A stretch of 64,000 bases of DNA, taken from Amoeboaphelidium protococcarum. Taxonomy: Eukaryota; Aphelidiomycota; Aphelidea. A model generated the notes under the pieces. It was not told the DNA's origin, made no database searches, and was given only the letters and a program-made list of their open reading frames with translations. Shown piece by piece: positions 47,818-60,249 of this stretch. The stretch covers positions 682,001 to 746,000 of the forward strand of contig JALECJ010000001.1 of the NCBI GenBank assembly GCA_023515745.1. The letters are read 5' to 3'. Both the position numbers and the translations under genes were made by a program. Numbering within the stretch: position 1 is the first letter of the stretch; each line of letters starts with the position of its first letter.

Positions 47818-48154
47818 AAATTCTCATGCAGCGTGAAACTGTTTTACAAGTTCCGCCCTGAAACGAACGCGCGGTCTTGAGCGAGCCGACGTTTCAGCGA
47901 CTCGCGATCGTTTCAGATTTTGCTTCTATAATTTACCACCTATCTTTATGATTTATCAAGTAATGCACATGAAATTTATATCAGCATAAAGCTTGTGCTC
48001 TGAAACGCTTCATAATGAAGTAGCGAGGTAAATCGGACCAGATCTGACCGAGTTGACTTTGAAGGACCATCGATTCAAAGGCGAGGCCTCGTTTCACAAG
48101 TACGCGATCGAGTAAACAATGAGATTTTACAACTCCACAATTCCCACAACTCAC
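47818..48154. other. Intergenic with clustered GAAACG/CGTTTC motifs
   Basis: About 340 bp left of repeat copy 2. It contains several GTTTCA/TGAAAC and CGCG-containing elements (47840-47920). No gene is supported. Confidence 0.35.
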
Positions 48155-49371
48155 CTTCTTCTTCTTCTTCAAACAACTCTTGCTAGATAACACAATCTAA
48201 CATTATCACACTCTGATAGTTGGTGTCTGCTGGTTCACCTCACTGCGATATGCCTCCTTCACTGCAGCCTGCCATTGCTACTATCGTCTCAAGCATCCAG
48301 TGCGATCTTTGAAACAGTCCTATACTAGCTGCATGCCTCTGTATCCACTGCTCTGCTCTGATGTTGCTGCACAGTCTTGTCCCTTAACTGCATCCGCTTC
48401 TGGTTGTCTCTACTCTACTTGCCTGCTGATGTCGCTTCTTCCTCCTCCTGTTCACCCACTACTCAGTCTGTGGTCAGCTTGTTGTTTCCTGTTCCTCGTC
48501 TACCTGCTTTTGGCTGTGGGTTGATCGTGCTGCTCGATCCCTCTCCAACAATTGTCCCGTCATTGCGCTTACTCGGTACGCTTATCTTTCAGACATCACT
48601 TTTTGTAGTGTTCTTATAATGATAGGTGTTATGTGTAGGTGTGATGGTCCTCAGTGCGCAAGGTGTCTCCTCTGTGTGTCTCAGTCAATGTACTCTGCGT
48701 ATCAAGTGTACCTCGTCTCCTCTACTCACCATGGTTATGTCTTCCATCTGTAACATCTGTGGTCTAGCTCACTAGTGCTTCCAACTCTCTGTTGGTGCAT
48801 ATCGGTTCACTCATTTGATCTCTATAATACCTTTGAGTAAAGTCGCTACTCTAAGACGTTTGTAACAAAGACGACTACAGCACGATAAGTTAAGGTGCTT
48901 AAGATAATAAAAGATAGAAGAAGCACGATAATTAAAGGTGCATAAAAAAATATAAAAAAGAACTAAATTGACACGATAATTTACGGTGTCTAATAACGGT
49001 AGCAAGACTCAAGTCTCTACTAGCACGATAATCTACGGTGCATAAAAATCTGGCCAAATGGACCTTAATGGTACCATGGCCCACAACAAATGGGAGCGAC
49101 TGGGCCCGAGCTGACTGCATGGTGAATCCTCGAATCTGCTACTCTTCACTGACCGTCTCAATGTTATAGGCTAGTACGTGGGACTGACGCCGGGTAAGGG
49201 GAGCGTTCAGTTAAAACTCATTGTTCGTAAAACCTTCTGGCGCAGAGATGACAGGTGGATCCTTGGCAGCAGTTCGGGTCTGGGTAGTGCCTTTGCACTA
49301 TTGAATAATGAATGAAGTGATTTTATATATTGTACTTCATTCCAAATACTTTCATATTTTTGTTTCTCTTT
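48155..49371 (+). repeat. Dispersed 1.2-kb repeat, copy 2
   Basis: Same element and orientation as 11071-12299, with small substitutions and indels. The left end is again a (CTT)n tract, one unit longer. The region from about 49050 to 49360 is the most conserved between copies. Flanking sequences differ completely between the two copies and show no target-site duplication that I can see. The minus-strand open frame seen in copy 1 is interrupted by TGA here, so it is unlikely to be a conserved coding region. Confidence 0.85.
48879..49041 (+). repeat. Array of four stem-loops with a constant 11-nt loop (repeat copy 2)
   Basis: Units: AGCAC/GTGCT 48879-48899, GCAC/GTGC 48923-48941, GACAC/GTGTC 48970-48990, GCAC/GTGC 49023-49041. 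All four enclose exactly 11 nt starting GATAA and ending TAAG, AAAG or TACG. The third unit has a different but still complementary stem, so the stem changes while pairing and loop are kept. Confidence 0.75.
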
Positions 49372-49781
49372 TCTCTTACTTTGTATTGCTACTGCCGTAG
49401 TGGATTGGAATCTATTGATATTACAGTAATGCCTTCACCAATTTACCTTCTTTAAGTCATCCTGAGTGCCATATCAGCTACGTTAGATTGTAGCGCGACA
49501 TATATGCGCATATATCGCTAAGATATGTGGATAATACTGTATATACATATTTTTAACTGTAATTAGTAGGTGTAATTATTCCGTCATATTAACTTCAAGT
49601 GTCTCGATTTCACATGTTTCAGGGTCAAATCAATCACGTTTTCTGAAACAATTTATCATCTCTTCTTCATCATTGTTTAATTTCTGTACTTTCTTTGCTA
49701 ATTACGTTCAAAAGAATAACTATTAATTGTCACAATTGTAGTCTAGTAATATATATCAGAAAGTCTATTTAAAAATCAAGT
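49372..49781. other. Intergenic, with a 16-bp perfect palindrome
   Basis: About 410 bp between the repeat and the coiled-coil gene. ATATATGCGCATATAT at 49500-49515 is a perfect palindrome, and GTTTCA/TGAAAC elements lie near 49616 and 49641. No gene is supported. Confidence 0.45.
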
Positions 49782-50354
49782 ATGAGTGCACACAGTAAGC
49801 GTCATGTTGAAATGGAAATGAATAAACTCGTATCGTAAAGACAAGCTGTGTTGAAATAACAAAGACAATTGTATCAGGAAAAGAAACTGCTGTAAGATAT
49901 GTATCGGGAAGAATTCGGCTCAGTCATTGACCATCCACACCGGGGAATGACGCGCTTGTCTGTTCTGTTCACTGAAGATGGCGATTCTGCTGTTGACTTA
50001 TCTTATAACGGTGACAAAACCCATCAGAGTGATGATGAGAGACCACGATCGGAATCCATCGTTCGCACGTTAGAATCGAAATAGCAGGTCTATAATCACA
50101 ATATTAGTCGTGTAGACGTGAAAATAATACAGGTTAAGTAATCACTTCAACTTATAGATGAATAGATGCAAGACTTGATGCGTACATACACCGCTGTTGA
50201 AGACTCCAAGTTGCAATAGCCTTACAGCAATGTTCACATGGTAGTAAACGCGCAAAAGATGATAGAACTGAGCCGGCAGCTGAAGAATACGAAACATCAC
50301 AAGGCAATTTTAGATATATTACAAGACTGCCAGCTGTACGCTGATTAGTAATGA
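49782..50354 (+). CDS. Coiled-coil protein, 190 aa, unknown
   Basis: ATG 49782-49784, TGA 50352-50354. Two charged helical segments (residues ~1-45, Gln/Lys/Glu-rich; and ~115-185) flank a less ordered acidic middle. Many Gln are TAA/TAG. It has no membrane segment or signal peptide. The length and layout suit a small structural or complex-assembly subunit, but no family is recognised. It converges on VPS18 with 25 bp between stops. Confidence 0.6.
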
Positions 50355-50379
50355 TTAATTAGTGACAGATGTGTTATTA

Positions 50380-53300
50380 TCAATTGATTTACCATTCATT
50401 CAACTCTTCTAAATCACGAGACTTAATTAAAGGCTTATCTATCGACTTGGCTGCAATATCACCGCAAGCTATACAATCTGCAGCCACCAAGTCATCCAAC
50501 TCTTACTGATGAGGATTGAGTTGATGTCCGCCGCTCTAGGACAAAGGATCGATTACAGAGCTCCTCTAATTCATCATCTATTAGTCTCTAAATTCTTGAG
50601 CTTTTCTCTGCAGTTGTATAACGTGCTTTTACAACTTTGGACTAAGCACGTCATCCAGCATCTAAGCAATAAGACAATCTTGATGGAAAAAGTGCTCGCA
50701 GCTGAAGGCGTAATATGAGCGAGAGAAGAGAGGGACTGAGCACAGCTAGCATTTAGATCGGGGAGATACTTTGATAACTCTGCTCTGCAATTCATCCAAT
50801 CTCTATCTTATTCTCTGAGCATCTTAAGAAGCGACAGTCATCGCCTTTTTACTTTCATCGATTCTGTACTTGTGCATCTCCACTGCATTGTAAAAATGCT
50901 CTTTAAAATCATTAATCGGCACATCTTCAGGAAGTAAAGCTAGCAGCTATTCAATCCCTACCAATTAATCATTTTCCAGCATTTTGAAAGCCCGAGGTAT
51001 GTCTTTGCATTCATCAATGATATATTGGTAGATTTTTTGCAGCAATCGCCTCTTTTAAAGGTCTTCTTCCGGCTCTTGAGCAAATTTTTTGGCCAGATCA
51101 ACATCTTTAAGCTGTAATGCCTAATCAACAGCACTATCGTACATTTTCATGCAGCCATACAGGACAATGAGTACATACTGTCGATCGTTTTACAGACAGA
51201 CTTTCAGTGCATACTAAAGATCCAAAAAATTATGAATCTACTTTATAAAACTGATAATGACCTCATCAGGTGCATTACATTGTACGTAACTAGACAGGAG
51301 TAAATTGCAAATCTCACTCTCAATAGCAGCGAGTCTATTTATACAATACTCGAGATATCTAACAACTTGATGCTCTTTGTGAGATGGTACATTAACACCA
51401 TCAGCGGCAAACTAAGCGTTATATACAGCCATTGCAGGCACCAGCTTCTAAGGATCAAGCCCTGGACATCGAATCCACAAACCGACAAGTTCATAAGGCT
51501 TCTACACAATTAATGATGGCGAATACTGATAAATCTATTCAGAATCTTTGAGCTAATCCAAAATTGCAAACAACTTATCCACCATCTATCTTTCGCTATA
51601 ATATTCAAGCAATAGAGAGTGGTCCTTATTAAATTCAGCCAAATAAATCATCTCATCTTCACACCCGTACTCTCTAATCATTGCAATAGAAGATTAGTAA
51701 TCCAGAGATTCTGCAACCTGAGCATTAGAGATCCATCGCTTGAAATTACTCTAAGCCTACTCCAATTTGTGCTTCAAGTTACTATCACGGTCGTCTTTCT
51801 AGTTCTATACGTTATTGCTGCGATGTGAAAACAATAGCTGCTATCTGAGTATATGGATCTCATTCAATTTCAGCTCTAACAACCAGGTGTTAATAAGTGC
51901 CTTCTATACTTGATCCTCAGCAGAAAGAGTTAGAGCTTTAGACTCGAGGTAAACTACAAGAGACTCCAATTTCTAGTCTGTAAGAGAATCGATATTGGCA
52001 TAATCAGAGCTATTGTCCCCGTTGCTGGCCAAACTCTCACGATGCTCCATAAACATCAGAGCCACCTCTTCGATCGGAATACTAGTCTAGGCAAACGTCT
52101 TGGCAGCCAATACAAATCTTTTCTACTGATAATAATACTAAGCTTGTGCTCTTCTAACTTTATCAATCTACACCGTTGTCTTGGCATGTTCAAGAGCCGC
52201 TGAAAACTAATTACGCTTCAAGTACAACTGCCATACATCACGATCCTCATCGGTGATAACCAATTCATACAGAGCACCAGCATCAGATATCCAAAAAGTA
52301 TTCTTTACTAAATCAACACAAATACGACTCTGAGACAAGAAATTTACCGCCTACTCATATACAACTTCGTCATTCATGCGATTTATAACTTTCAATACTC
52401 CATCGTACAGCAGGATGAGATGGAAAGCGGTGCAGGCCATAGACATGGGAGCAGGCGTATGAAATTCTCCAGTTTTAGAGTCAACCTGTGATGGATAAGG
52501 ATACAGCTGAATGTTATGCACAATACCGTCAGGCTAATCTTCAATGGTGGCGGTGTAAACACCAGGTGCAATAGTCCACGCCAGAGATCTTAAATGGCCA
52601 ATATTAGCATTGGATAAGAGATTCGACGAGCCACCATCGTACATTCCACTATTGAGCCTGTTCTATTAATGATGGAAGAGCAGCTTCAACTCAGAAATGT
52701 CCAAACTGCCAGGCAATTCTTGATAGTTCATGTCTCGATCATTAGGATATCGTAAGAATATAGACTCTAAAGACGGCTGTGTAGAATCAATAGGACTAGC
52801 TGAGCCTCTGAACTGGAACAACCTATTCTAAGTGGCAATAATAACGTAATGCTAATTAGAACGATCACTCTCGCGGGCAGTACCGCCACTTTTACCACTC
52901 AACTAATCATAATAAATACCAATAACACGCTAATCCTAATCCAAATTCATTCTATAAATCAGCTTACAATACCGCTCCTCCCGCTTCAAGAAGGCATCTT
53001 CAGCAGGATCTAACTCCAACTCATAGATATAACCATCTCTGGTGCTGACTAGCAGTGGTCCAGTTGACTATCTTCCGGCACCCATACGGCGACTAAATGG
53101 CACCGAGTCTCTACACCAAGCGACACACTCAATCTGAAAACCTCTAACTTTCTGCAGCAGTTTTGCCCGCTTCCAGGTATAATACAGATAGAATACATCG
53201 CCATTAAGAGTGGATATGAGAAGATGATGTCCAGAGTAGTCCAGAAATATCTTGTAAATTCCGCGTCTGCCAGACATTGACTGCTTGGGTACATTGGCAT

Positions 53301-53520
53301 ACAGCTAGATTTCCTCAACTCTGGCTGGATTCTACAAATCTATTCTCAGCAGACTGTCAGTATCCAGAGCCATTATGAGCGTATCATTCATAACACATAG
53401 ATCCACACACTTGCCCTTCCATTCAAACTGCACTTTACTAATCTTGAATATCGGTTCCACAGCCTTAATCTACTACTGTGCTTACAAGGACAAATTTTAT
53501 ATAGCAGGTAGATTGCTCAT
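50380..53520 (-). CDS. VPS18: VPS18/Pep3-like HOPS/CORVET subunit with C-terminal RING
   Basis: Core subunit of the endosome/vacuole tethering complexes. The 1046-aa product has an N-terminal beta-propeller (FEWKGKCVDLCVMNDTL, then LLRIDLQNPARVEEI), a long alpha-solenoid, and a C-terminal RING-type zinc domain starting CQLCSVPLF, with CEHFFHQDC and a late CIACGD pair separated by a long insert, as in Pep3/VPS18. The start ATG 53520-53518 was chosen because the propeller homology begins well upstream of the next ATGs. Stop TGA 50382-50380. A DNA transposon lies only 73 bp upstream of the start, probably within its promoter. Confidence 0.9.
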
Positions 53521-53592
53521 TTCTATAGATTATGAACTTGATGATTATAGTGCGATACGGAATATACTGAAGATTTGCGGTGAGTAGTAATA

Positions 53593-55323
53593 CAGTACCC
53601 CTCTCAACACACCGCCGCTCGACTGACCGCCAAACTCCTAAAAAAAACGAATAGACTCAAAAATATATGTAATCGAGTCTGGAGATTGTGAAAATGAAGT
53701 CAATTTTTTTTATTTCGCTATTAATTTCTCTGCCCCCTTAGCCAGAATCACAACTCACCGCCATCTCATCCCTAGCAACGCATAGCAATGGAAACTCCTA
53801 AACCGCCAGTAAAGAAAGCTAAAATATATTTATCAGAAGCCGACTAAAGTAAGGTTCGTAAAGCTATTCGCTAGGGATCTTCTCAATCCGACATCATGTG
53901 TTAATTTGGCATTTCTGAACGGAAGTATCGCGATTACAAGTAGCAGGTGAAGCAGAACCCGACTGACACGCCTGAAAATGTCAAGTATTCAGAAGTTAAA
54001 AAGACATAAAAAGCAAAGTATTTTGAGATAGAAGAACAGCTTGTGGAATACTGCTCTGTTATACGTTCTTATGGTGCTCCAATCTCTGGACCGTAGGTGT
54101 AGATCCGTGCTCACTCGTTACTTTCTAAACTGCTAGCTGATCCTAATATTCCATAAGACTTTAAGAATCGGTATGCAGATGCCAAGTTCAGTGACACTTG
54201 GCTTAGAGGATTTAAAAAGCGGAATGGCTATCGATGGGTTCGAATAAATGGTGAACGTGCTTCCATCAAAGAGGACTATGAAGCTCTTCTACAGCCTATT
54301 TTGGATGATTTAGAGAGATTGTAGATTCCTCCGGAGCGAATATATAATTGGGATGAGACTGGCCTATTTTATCGTTAATTCGGCAGCTATACTATGGCTG
54401 GAGAAGGCGATGATGGTGCAGGAGCTAAGGTTGATAAGCTTCGTCTCACTATTCTTTTCACAACTAATGCAGATGGCAGCGATAGAGATGTTGTCATTAT
54501 TGGCAAGTCTAAATGTCCTCAAGGCACTAGTGCTGACTTTTGGCGAGAGCTTGGCGTTAAGTATTATAGCAACAGTAAAGCGTGGATGACACGGGATATA
54601 TTCACGGAGCTTGTTAAGGATTTTGATGCAAGGCTTGAGCAATAGTCCGTGCTACTACTTGATAATTTCTCTGGACACATCCTTTCTGAAGAGGATATGG
54701 CGACATTAAAGAACTTGATACTGATATTCCTCCCACCGGGAACCACTAGTAAGACGTAACCGTTAGATGCTGGAATTATATCTACGTTCAAAAGTAGATA
54801 TATCAAATCATTGTAAGATTTCTCGTACCCTCTAATGCTAGATCAGACTTTTGATATAAAAATGATTACAGTCTCTAGGGTCGTCCCATGGATTGTGGAA
54901 AGCTACTTTGCGATTTCACAGTCAACTATTGCGAAGTGCTTTCACTCCACTTTAAAGATTCCCATCTGTGAAGCGCTCTTGAATGCCCCTGAAGAGCCTT
55001 AAACTTAAAGTGACGGCCAAGAGTCTCTGTCTGGTATGTTTATTGACGTAAATGATTAGTAAGATATAACGGATCTCCCGATTGATGAGATGGACGTTGA
55101 AAATGAGGCTCATCAAGAGACAATACGTATAGCTGATCCAAACACCTTGCTGCGTGGCCTGACAAAATATAGGGAGTATTTTGCGCAAACTGAAAATACT
55201 CATGGTCTCGAATACATCAAAGCGGTAGAATAATGTTTAATTAATGATTTATCACATTTTGAGCCGTAATAGTGAAAAAATTGGTTAATAATTATGTCCG
55301 GCGGTGAGTTGAGAGGGGTACTG
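53593..55323 (+). mobile_element. Pogo/Tigger-like DNA transposon, 1731 bp, apparently intact
   Basis: Terminal inverted repeats of 25 bp with one mismatch (left 53593-53617, right 55299-55323, both beginning CAGTACCCCTCTCAAC when read inward) enclose one transposase gene. The element is flanked by TA on both sides (53591-53592 and 55324-55325), the target-site duplication of Tc1/mariner superfamily elements. It separates VPS18 from nitrate reductase. Confidence 0.93.
53788..55275 (+). CDS. Pogo-type DDD transposase (CENP-B/Tigger family), 495 aa
   Basis: DDE-superfamily transposase that would cut and paste the surrounding element. N-terminal helix-turn-helix (residues ~12-50: KVRKAIRQGSSQSDIMC), a second CENP-B-like DNA-binding region (about 70-150, ending FSDTWLRGFKKRNGYRW), then the catalytic domain with YNWDETGLFYR (first Asp), LLLDNFSGH (second Asp) and TQPLDAGIISTFK (third Asp), the DDD triad spacing of pogo elements. 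More than ten Gln are TAA/TAG; the frame is uninterrupted to TGA 55273-55275. No inactivating change is visible, so it may be active. Confidence 0.93.
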
Positions 55324-55325
55324 TA

Positions 55326-55774
55326 ACTGAATGAATGGCAATGACTGTAAACTGAAGGAGAAAGAACAAGAGCGCGCGCCAGAGAGAGGAGGTTTAGCAG
55401 AAATTAGTCACGGAGGGATTGGGTTCAAACAATTGCCCTTATGTTGTAGAAAATCGTCTTAGAACCCAAAGAAGTAATTTGTATTGAGATAAAAATTACA
55501 CTAATTTAAATCATCTGTCTTCATGATATAAATCAGTCTATGTAAAATCAATAGATACATTCAAATATATTGATTACTAATTACGATACAATCTAATGCC
55601 AAAGGACTGACTGTAGTTACAATATTAAACTGCTCTCACAGATATATTGCGACGCGTTTCCGTATTAGAGAGAGGTAACTAAGCTAATCATCACCGCTAA
55701 AAAACTACTAGAATCTAAGAGTAATCGTATTGATTGATACATTGACAGCAATTTAAATCACTTAATCAAACTTC
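55326..55774. other. Intergenic
   Basis: About 450 bp between the transposon and the 3' end of nitrate reductase. A+T-rich, with no gene, hairpin array or repeat recognised. Confidence 0.5.
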
Positions 55775-58162
55775 TCAAAATATGTAAATAGAATCTTCAT
55801 CGTAACCAAGTTCTTCCAGGAGTGGGATGCATGCCTTGTCGGTAAATCCTTGAGGACCGCAGACTAGTGCCACAGTATCATCATCGAATGGGTACAAATT
55901 ATCGCGCATCATCTCTTTATTCAATCTGCCAACACCATCTGTCCAATCGCTGGGAACTTTATCTTGTTCAGTGATTGTATGAAAGACTTTGAATCGTTCG
56001 CCAAGCTGCGACTACAAATCTTCTATTTACTGCTTGCATAGGATATCATCGGCAGTTTTGTTGCTGTATATCATTCTCAATTCAGATTAATCTTTACCTT
56101 GGTCTTTAGCAACTTTGGTACAAACCTGGAGAAGTGGAGTTATACCTGAACCAGCACCGAGTAGAGAGATCCTCTTTGCATACCGGTATCGACCATTAAC
56201 AAAGAACAGACCATCTCCTTGGTACAAAATGGTGCCACTCGGACCTTTCACTTCCATTACACTACCAATCTGTAGTTTATCCAAGGCCATAGTCAACTCT
56301 CCTCCCGGTCGATTGTGATGTGGATAGTAAATCTTGATGACCAAATCGAATGTACCATCTTCGTCATCGAGCACCACAGGTCTTACGGGAGTATATGGTC
56401 TCGTTACTAACTCGTCAGGTTCTTTGGAATGGATATGGCCACCCAGCATTATGTGATATCCAGTAGGCAGCCATAGAGCGGTATTCCTGTTCTCGAATGC
56501 AAATTTGAATCTGAAAGAGTCTTGTGATAAACGCTCCTTCTCAACCAAAGTGACTCGAGTCCATTTGCGAGGACTCAGAGCAACTAGTCTACCAGTAGGA
56601 GTTCTCAACTAACGCTGTGACTATTTCGACTCGCGCTCTTGAGACACCGTACCAATAACATAATTCATCTTCATTCGCACCGCGTCCATCGAGTGAATTG
56701 AATGGAATTCAGAACTCGCATCTCTACCAGCCACGGACATCAGCGGACTTCCACCGCCCGGATGTAACTTCATAAACTTGGACACATCAACCACTTCATT
56801 GTCAATCACCAACCAACAATCATCCCTGGACACATGTTTTTTCACCTCAGCCCAGCTGAATTGCTTATCCGGCACCTTCTTTGATAACTCTCGCAACTCC
56901 CCCACAGTGTTCGCCTTATCCAAGTATCCGCCTTACTACTTGGCAGGTAACACTGGGTGTTTGAACGTAAGAATGCTGTGACGGCCATTAATATCTGATG
57001 GTTGCATGCACGTCTTCACTTTATACCAGCAGTTGTTCATCATACCCATCAAATTCCAGATAGGCTTATCAGGCTGAGTATTGAGTGCATTATCAAATGC
57101 TCGCACTGTTATGTAATCTGCTCTGATCAGAGACCACAGCGGTACCTTGCAGCTCCAAAAGGTCCAAGTCCATCTACTTTTCTAACGTTCATTAACATTC
57201 AGCTGACACTGGAGCCAAGTTCTGCCTTCGTCTAATGAAAGCACAACTCTTTGCAATGGTCTACCACCTCCGCTGTACGCAAACCCAGAGACTTCGTATT
57301 CAGAGTCAACGTGACATGATGTTATATCAATAGTTTCATCATGCTACGGCTTTGTAATTACCGAGTTTATGTTGATCTCATACAAAATATACAGCGGATC
57401 TTTGAATATTCCGGATTAGTGAGCCTTCTCCACCGAGTCAATGTTGGGAGGGAACACCTTGTTATCATACAAGTGATAATGATTTTCGCTATCAGTGGCA
57501 GAGAATATGATTCGCTTAAGCCATTTCACCTGCCTCCCGCCCACAAAACCGGGGACTATCATCCTCATTGGATATCCATGATCAGGAGGCAGGGGTTCTC
57601 CATTGACTTTATATGCAATCAGAACTTCATTACTGCTGTCTCTAGCGTGATCAAACGGAATACTCGTCTCGTAATTTCCATGTTCTAAATCATCACTGCC
57701 AGTCATTATAACATGCTTTACACCACCTTTCACGCCAACTTTTTCGATAATATCCACCAGTCGTACTCCAGTATAAGTAGCGGTAGATATCACACCAATC
57801 GAAAAGTTGTTACCGGTAGACTACTTGATCATATTCAATTCCTTTCTGCGAAACCCATCACAATTGAAAGTGACCGTCACATCAGTGGAATCGAACTCAT
57901 TAATAAGCTATTCCAATGTTATGGTAAGTTCTCTTTCAACCAAACCAGTAATATACAGCTTATGTTTATCAGCGTTCAATTTAGGCACCGCTCCATGATT
58001 TCTAACATATAGGAGGGGAGTAGGTGTGATGAAATCCTTCTACAAACTGTCAATGGGAGTCTCTGCATTCAGAGGATATTCACCGGTCACTTTGACCAAC
58101 TTTTCACTTCTCTACACCCAACTGTCAGGATTACTCTATTCCGATTCATTGGGTTTCACCAT
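55775..58162 (-). CDS. Assimilatory nitrate reductase (Moco, cytochrome b5, FAD/NAD(P)H domains)
   Basis: Reduces nitrate to nitrite with NAD(P)H. The 795-aa product has a sulfite-oxidase-type molybdenum domain (ligand Cys101 in TFNCDGFRRKE; HGYPMRMIVPGFVGGRQVKW; NTQPDKPIWNLMGMMNNCW), a cytochrome b5 domain (about 434-510; heme ligands in LHPGGG and EFHSIHS), and a ferredoxin-reductase-like module (RPYTPV for FAD; GAGSGITPLLQV and CGPQGF for NAD(P)H) ending SIYIF. Domain order and length fit eukaryotic nitrate reductases. The Cys motif differs from the usual CAGNRRKE at two positions. Start is the only in-frame ATG near the N-terminus; TGA 55777-55775. No nitrite reductase or nitrate transporter lies adjacent. 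Confidence 0.95.
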
Positions 58163-58396
58163 GTTATTAAGATGTTGTTGCACTGGATACTTATAGTTTA
58201 AATTGACAGTAAACAACTTGGTAAAACAAATGCGACGATCTGTCGATCAGAGAAAAGAACGACGCGATGATCAATTGTCCATCATTTCAAACTCCCTTGG
58301 ACGAATCAATACGGCCACACGAAAGCACTAAACGCATATATGAGGGAAATCATGATGGTGAAAAAGTGAGATAATAAGCGATCAAATTTATACGTA

Positions 58397-59836
58397 TCAT
58401 TGCTATTTGCACTCTTGTGGTTTAGTCTAATCTCCTCCTTCCTGATCATCGTCATCCTCTTCGTTTTGATCATCTTCCTCACCTTCGCTGTAATCCTCGT
58501 CGTCATCGTCCTCATCGTCTTCCTCATCATCGAAATCCAACTACTCCTACGCTTCTCCAGTGAACCAGTCGACAGCTCTAGGAATGAGATGTTCTTTGAA
58601 AAACTCTCCAACTTCATAGTCCTTCTGCAACAGTTCACTAATCTCGTCATCCTATTGATCATCATCATCCTCATCTTCTGGCATTTGAGGAGGATTAAAG
58701 AAGTTGAAAAATGAGTCCGTCTTTACAACCTTCTTAACAACTCTGGTCTTGTTGGTAGACTTGTGTCTCTACTTTCTTATTTCAATCTTGTGAGTCAAGT
58801 CTTTACCGTCTTTCCACTTAATCTCAGTACCTACAGCGTGATCGTAAACCAAATCGTCAGAGCCGGCGACTTCATCATCGTCATCCTCGCCAGCTTGGTC
58901 CTCAAGATAGTACTCCTTTGATATTATACTATTCTCAAAGAATGGATTCTCTTTGAACTCAAACTCTAGACGGAATCCAGGATTATCGGCTAGAAGAGAG
59001 AATCTAACGTCAATAAGATGATCAAGAGCGGGATAGTCCTCTTCCATTACAATCTCTTCAAGCATCGGGCAGCTTCTGATGACTGTCGCCCAAAACTCGG
59101 GAATGCCCTTAATCTCCACTTCCTCCTTCAATGCAGATATAGTGTCAGCATCCTCGGACTCTTCATCTTCAAAGATATCACGACCAGCATCAACTTCATT
59201 CTAAGTTGCATCCTTGGCACCATCGACAATTTCTCTTCTTCTCTGGAATAGCGGCTACTTCTTACCCAAGAACTCCTTCTCCAATTCCATGACGCGTTAC
59301 CTAAACTCGCGGTCCAGTTTATTACACTGAGATTAGAGACCTTTCAGAGCACGGACGCGTCTTTTCACCGCCGTGGGCAAGTTCTGCACATATCCAGACT
59401 GTTGTCCAACCAATCGACCCAACTGTCCCTACAAAGCCTCCATAATTTGCGGATTCTGCGCCAGGATAGAAGCGACACTACTTTCCTCCTTCTTCTCTCC
59501 ACTAGAAGCGGCGACACTTTATTTAGCAGCAGCAGCAGCAGCAGCAGCAGATGATGATGATGACATTTATTTATCAATGTTAATATTATCGAGAGACTAC
59601 TTTTCTTCCTGATGCTTCTACTCTGCAGAGTCGGTGAGAGAAGATGACGACGACGACGACGGTTATTACTACTGCGGCAGACGCGACAAAAACTTTTCGC
59701 CGCCGCCGTCCATCATCATCAGGCCAAGACTCGTCGCCGGCGTGTTCTGCGGTGTTGGAGCATTAAAGCGTTCACCACCAGCACTTTGAATATTCACTGC
59801 ACGGGATGGTTAATTTTCTTGATTATTAGACTCCAT
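58397..59836 (-). CDS. NAP1: Nucleosome assembly protein NAP1
   Basis: Histone chaperone for H2A-H2B. The 479-aa product contains the NAP fold ([80 protein letters not shown]) and a long acidic C-terminus. The first ATG at 59836 adds 90 residues before a second ATG at 59566; it includes NTPATSLGL, similar to the N-terminal segment of fungal NAP1, so I chose it. A poly-Ala run coded by GCT repeats and a poly-Ser run are polymorphism-prone. TGA 58399-58397. Confidence 0.96.
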
Positions 59837-60249
59837 TATTATGAGATGATGATACTATTACTCTTTACGAAAAATATATAATATTATGACTCCCTTTTCT
59901 CAGATGGTACGCTGTTATCTAGATGGAGATTAGATGACTCGACTGTCCAGAGATGCGAAAAATTGTCACAAACCCATTCAGGGGTCAGCGACACGGAAGA
60001 TCTTTGTTCAGCAGCCTCAGCGTGTATGAACAGCCACTCAAAGTATAAGTGGTTTTAAAAAGGAGGCGCTTACACAAGCCATTAATCACAATTTTTAACG
60101 ATGAAACTTTGTCTCGAGATTTGACGTGATGTTGATTCCAGTTCATTTTACTCCGACCTAACTAGATTACGTTACTGCGGAGATACGATCTGAAGTGAAT
60201 TTTAACTGAAATTTTTCTATTTTATTTTCAAGAGCATCAGTAAGTAAAT
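59837..60249. other. Divergent intergenic region
   Basis: About 410 bp between the NAP1 start and the secreted-protein start. No gene or repeat seen; it probably holds both promoters. Confidence 0.45.
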
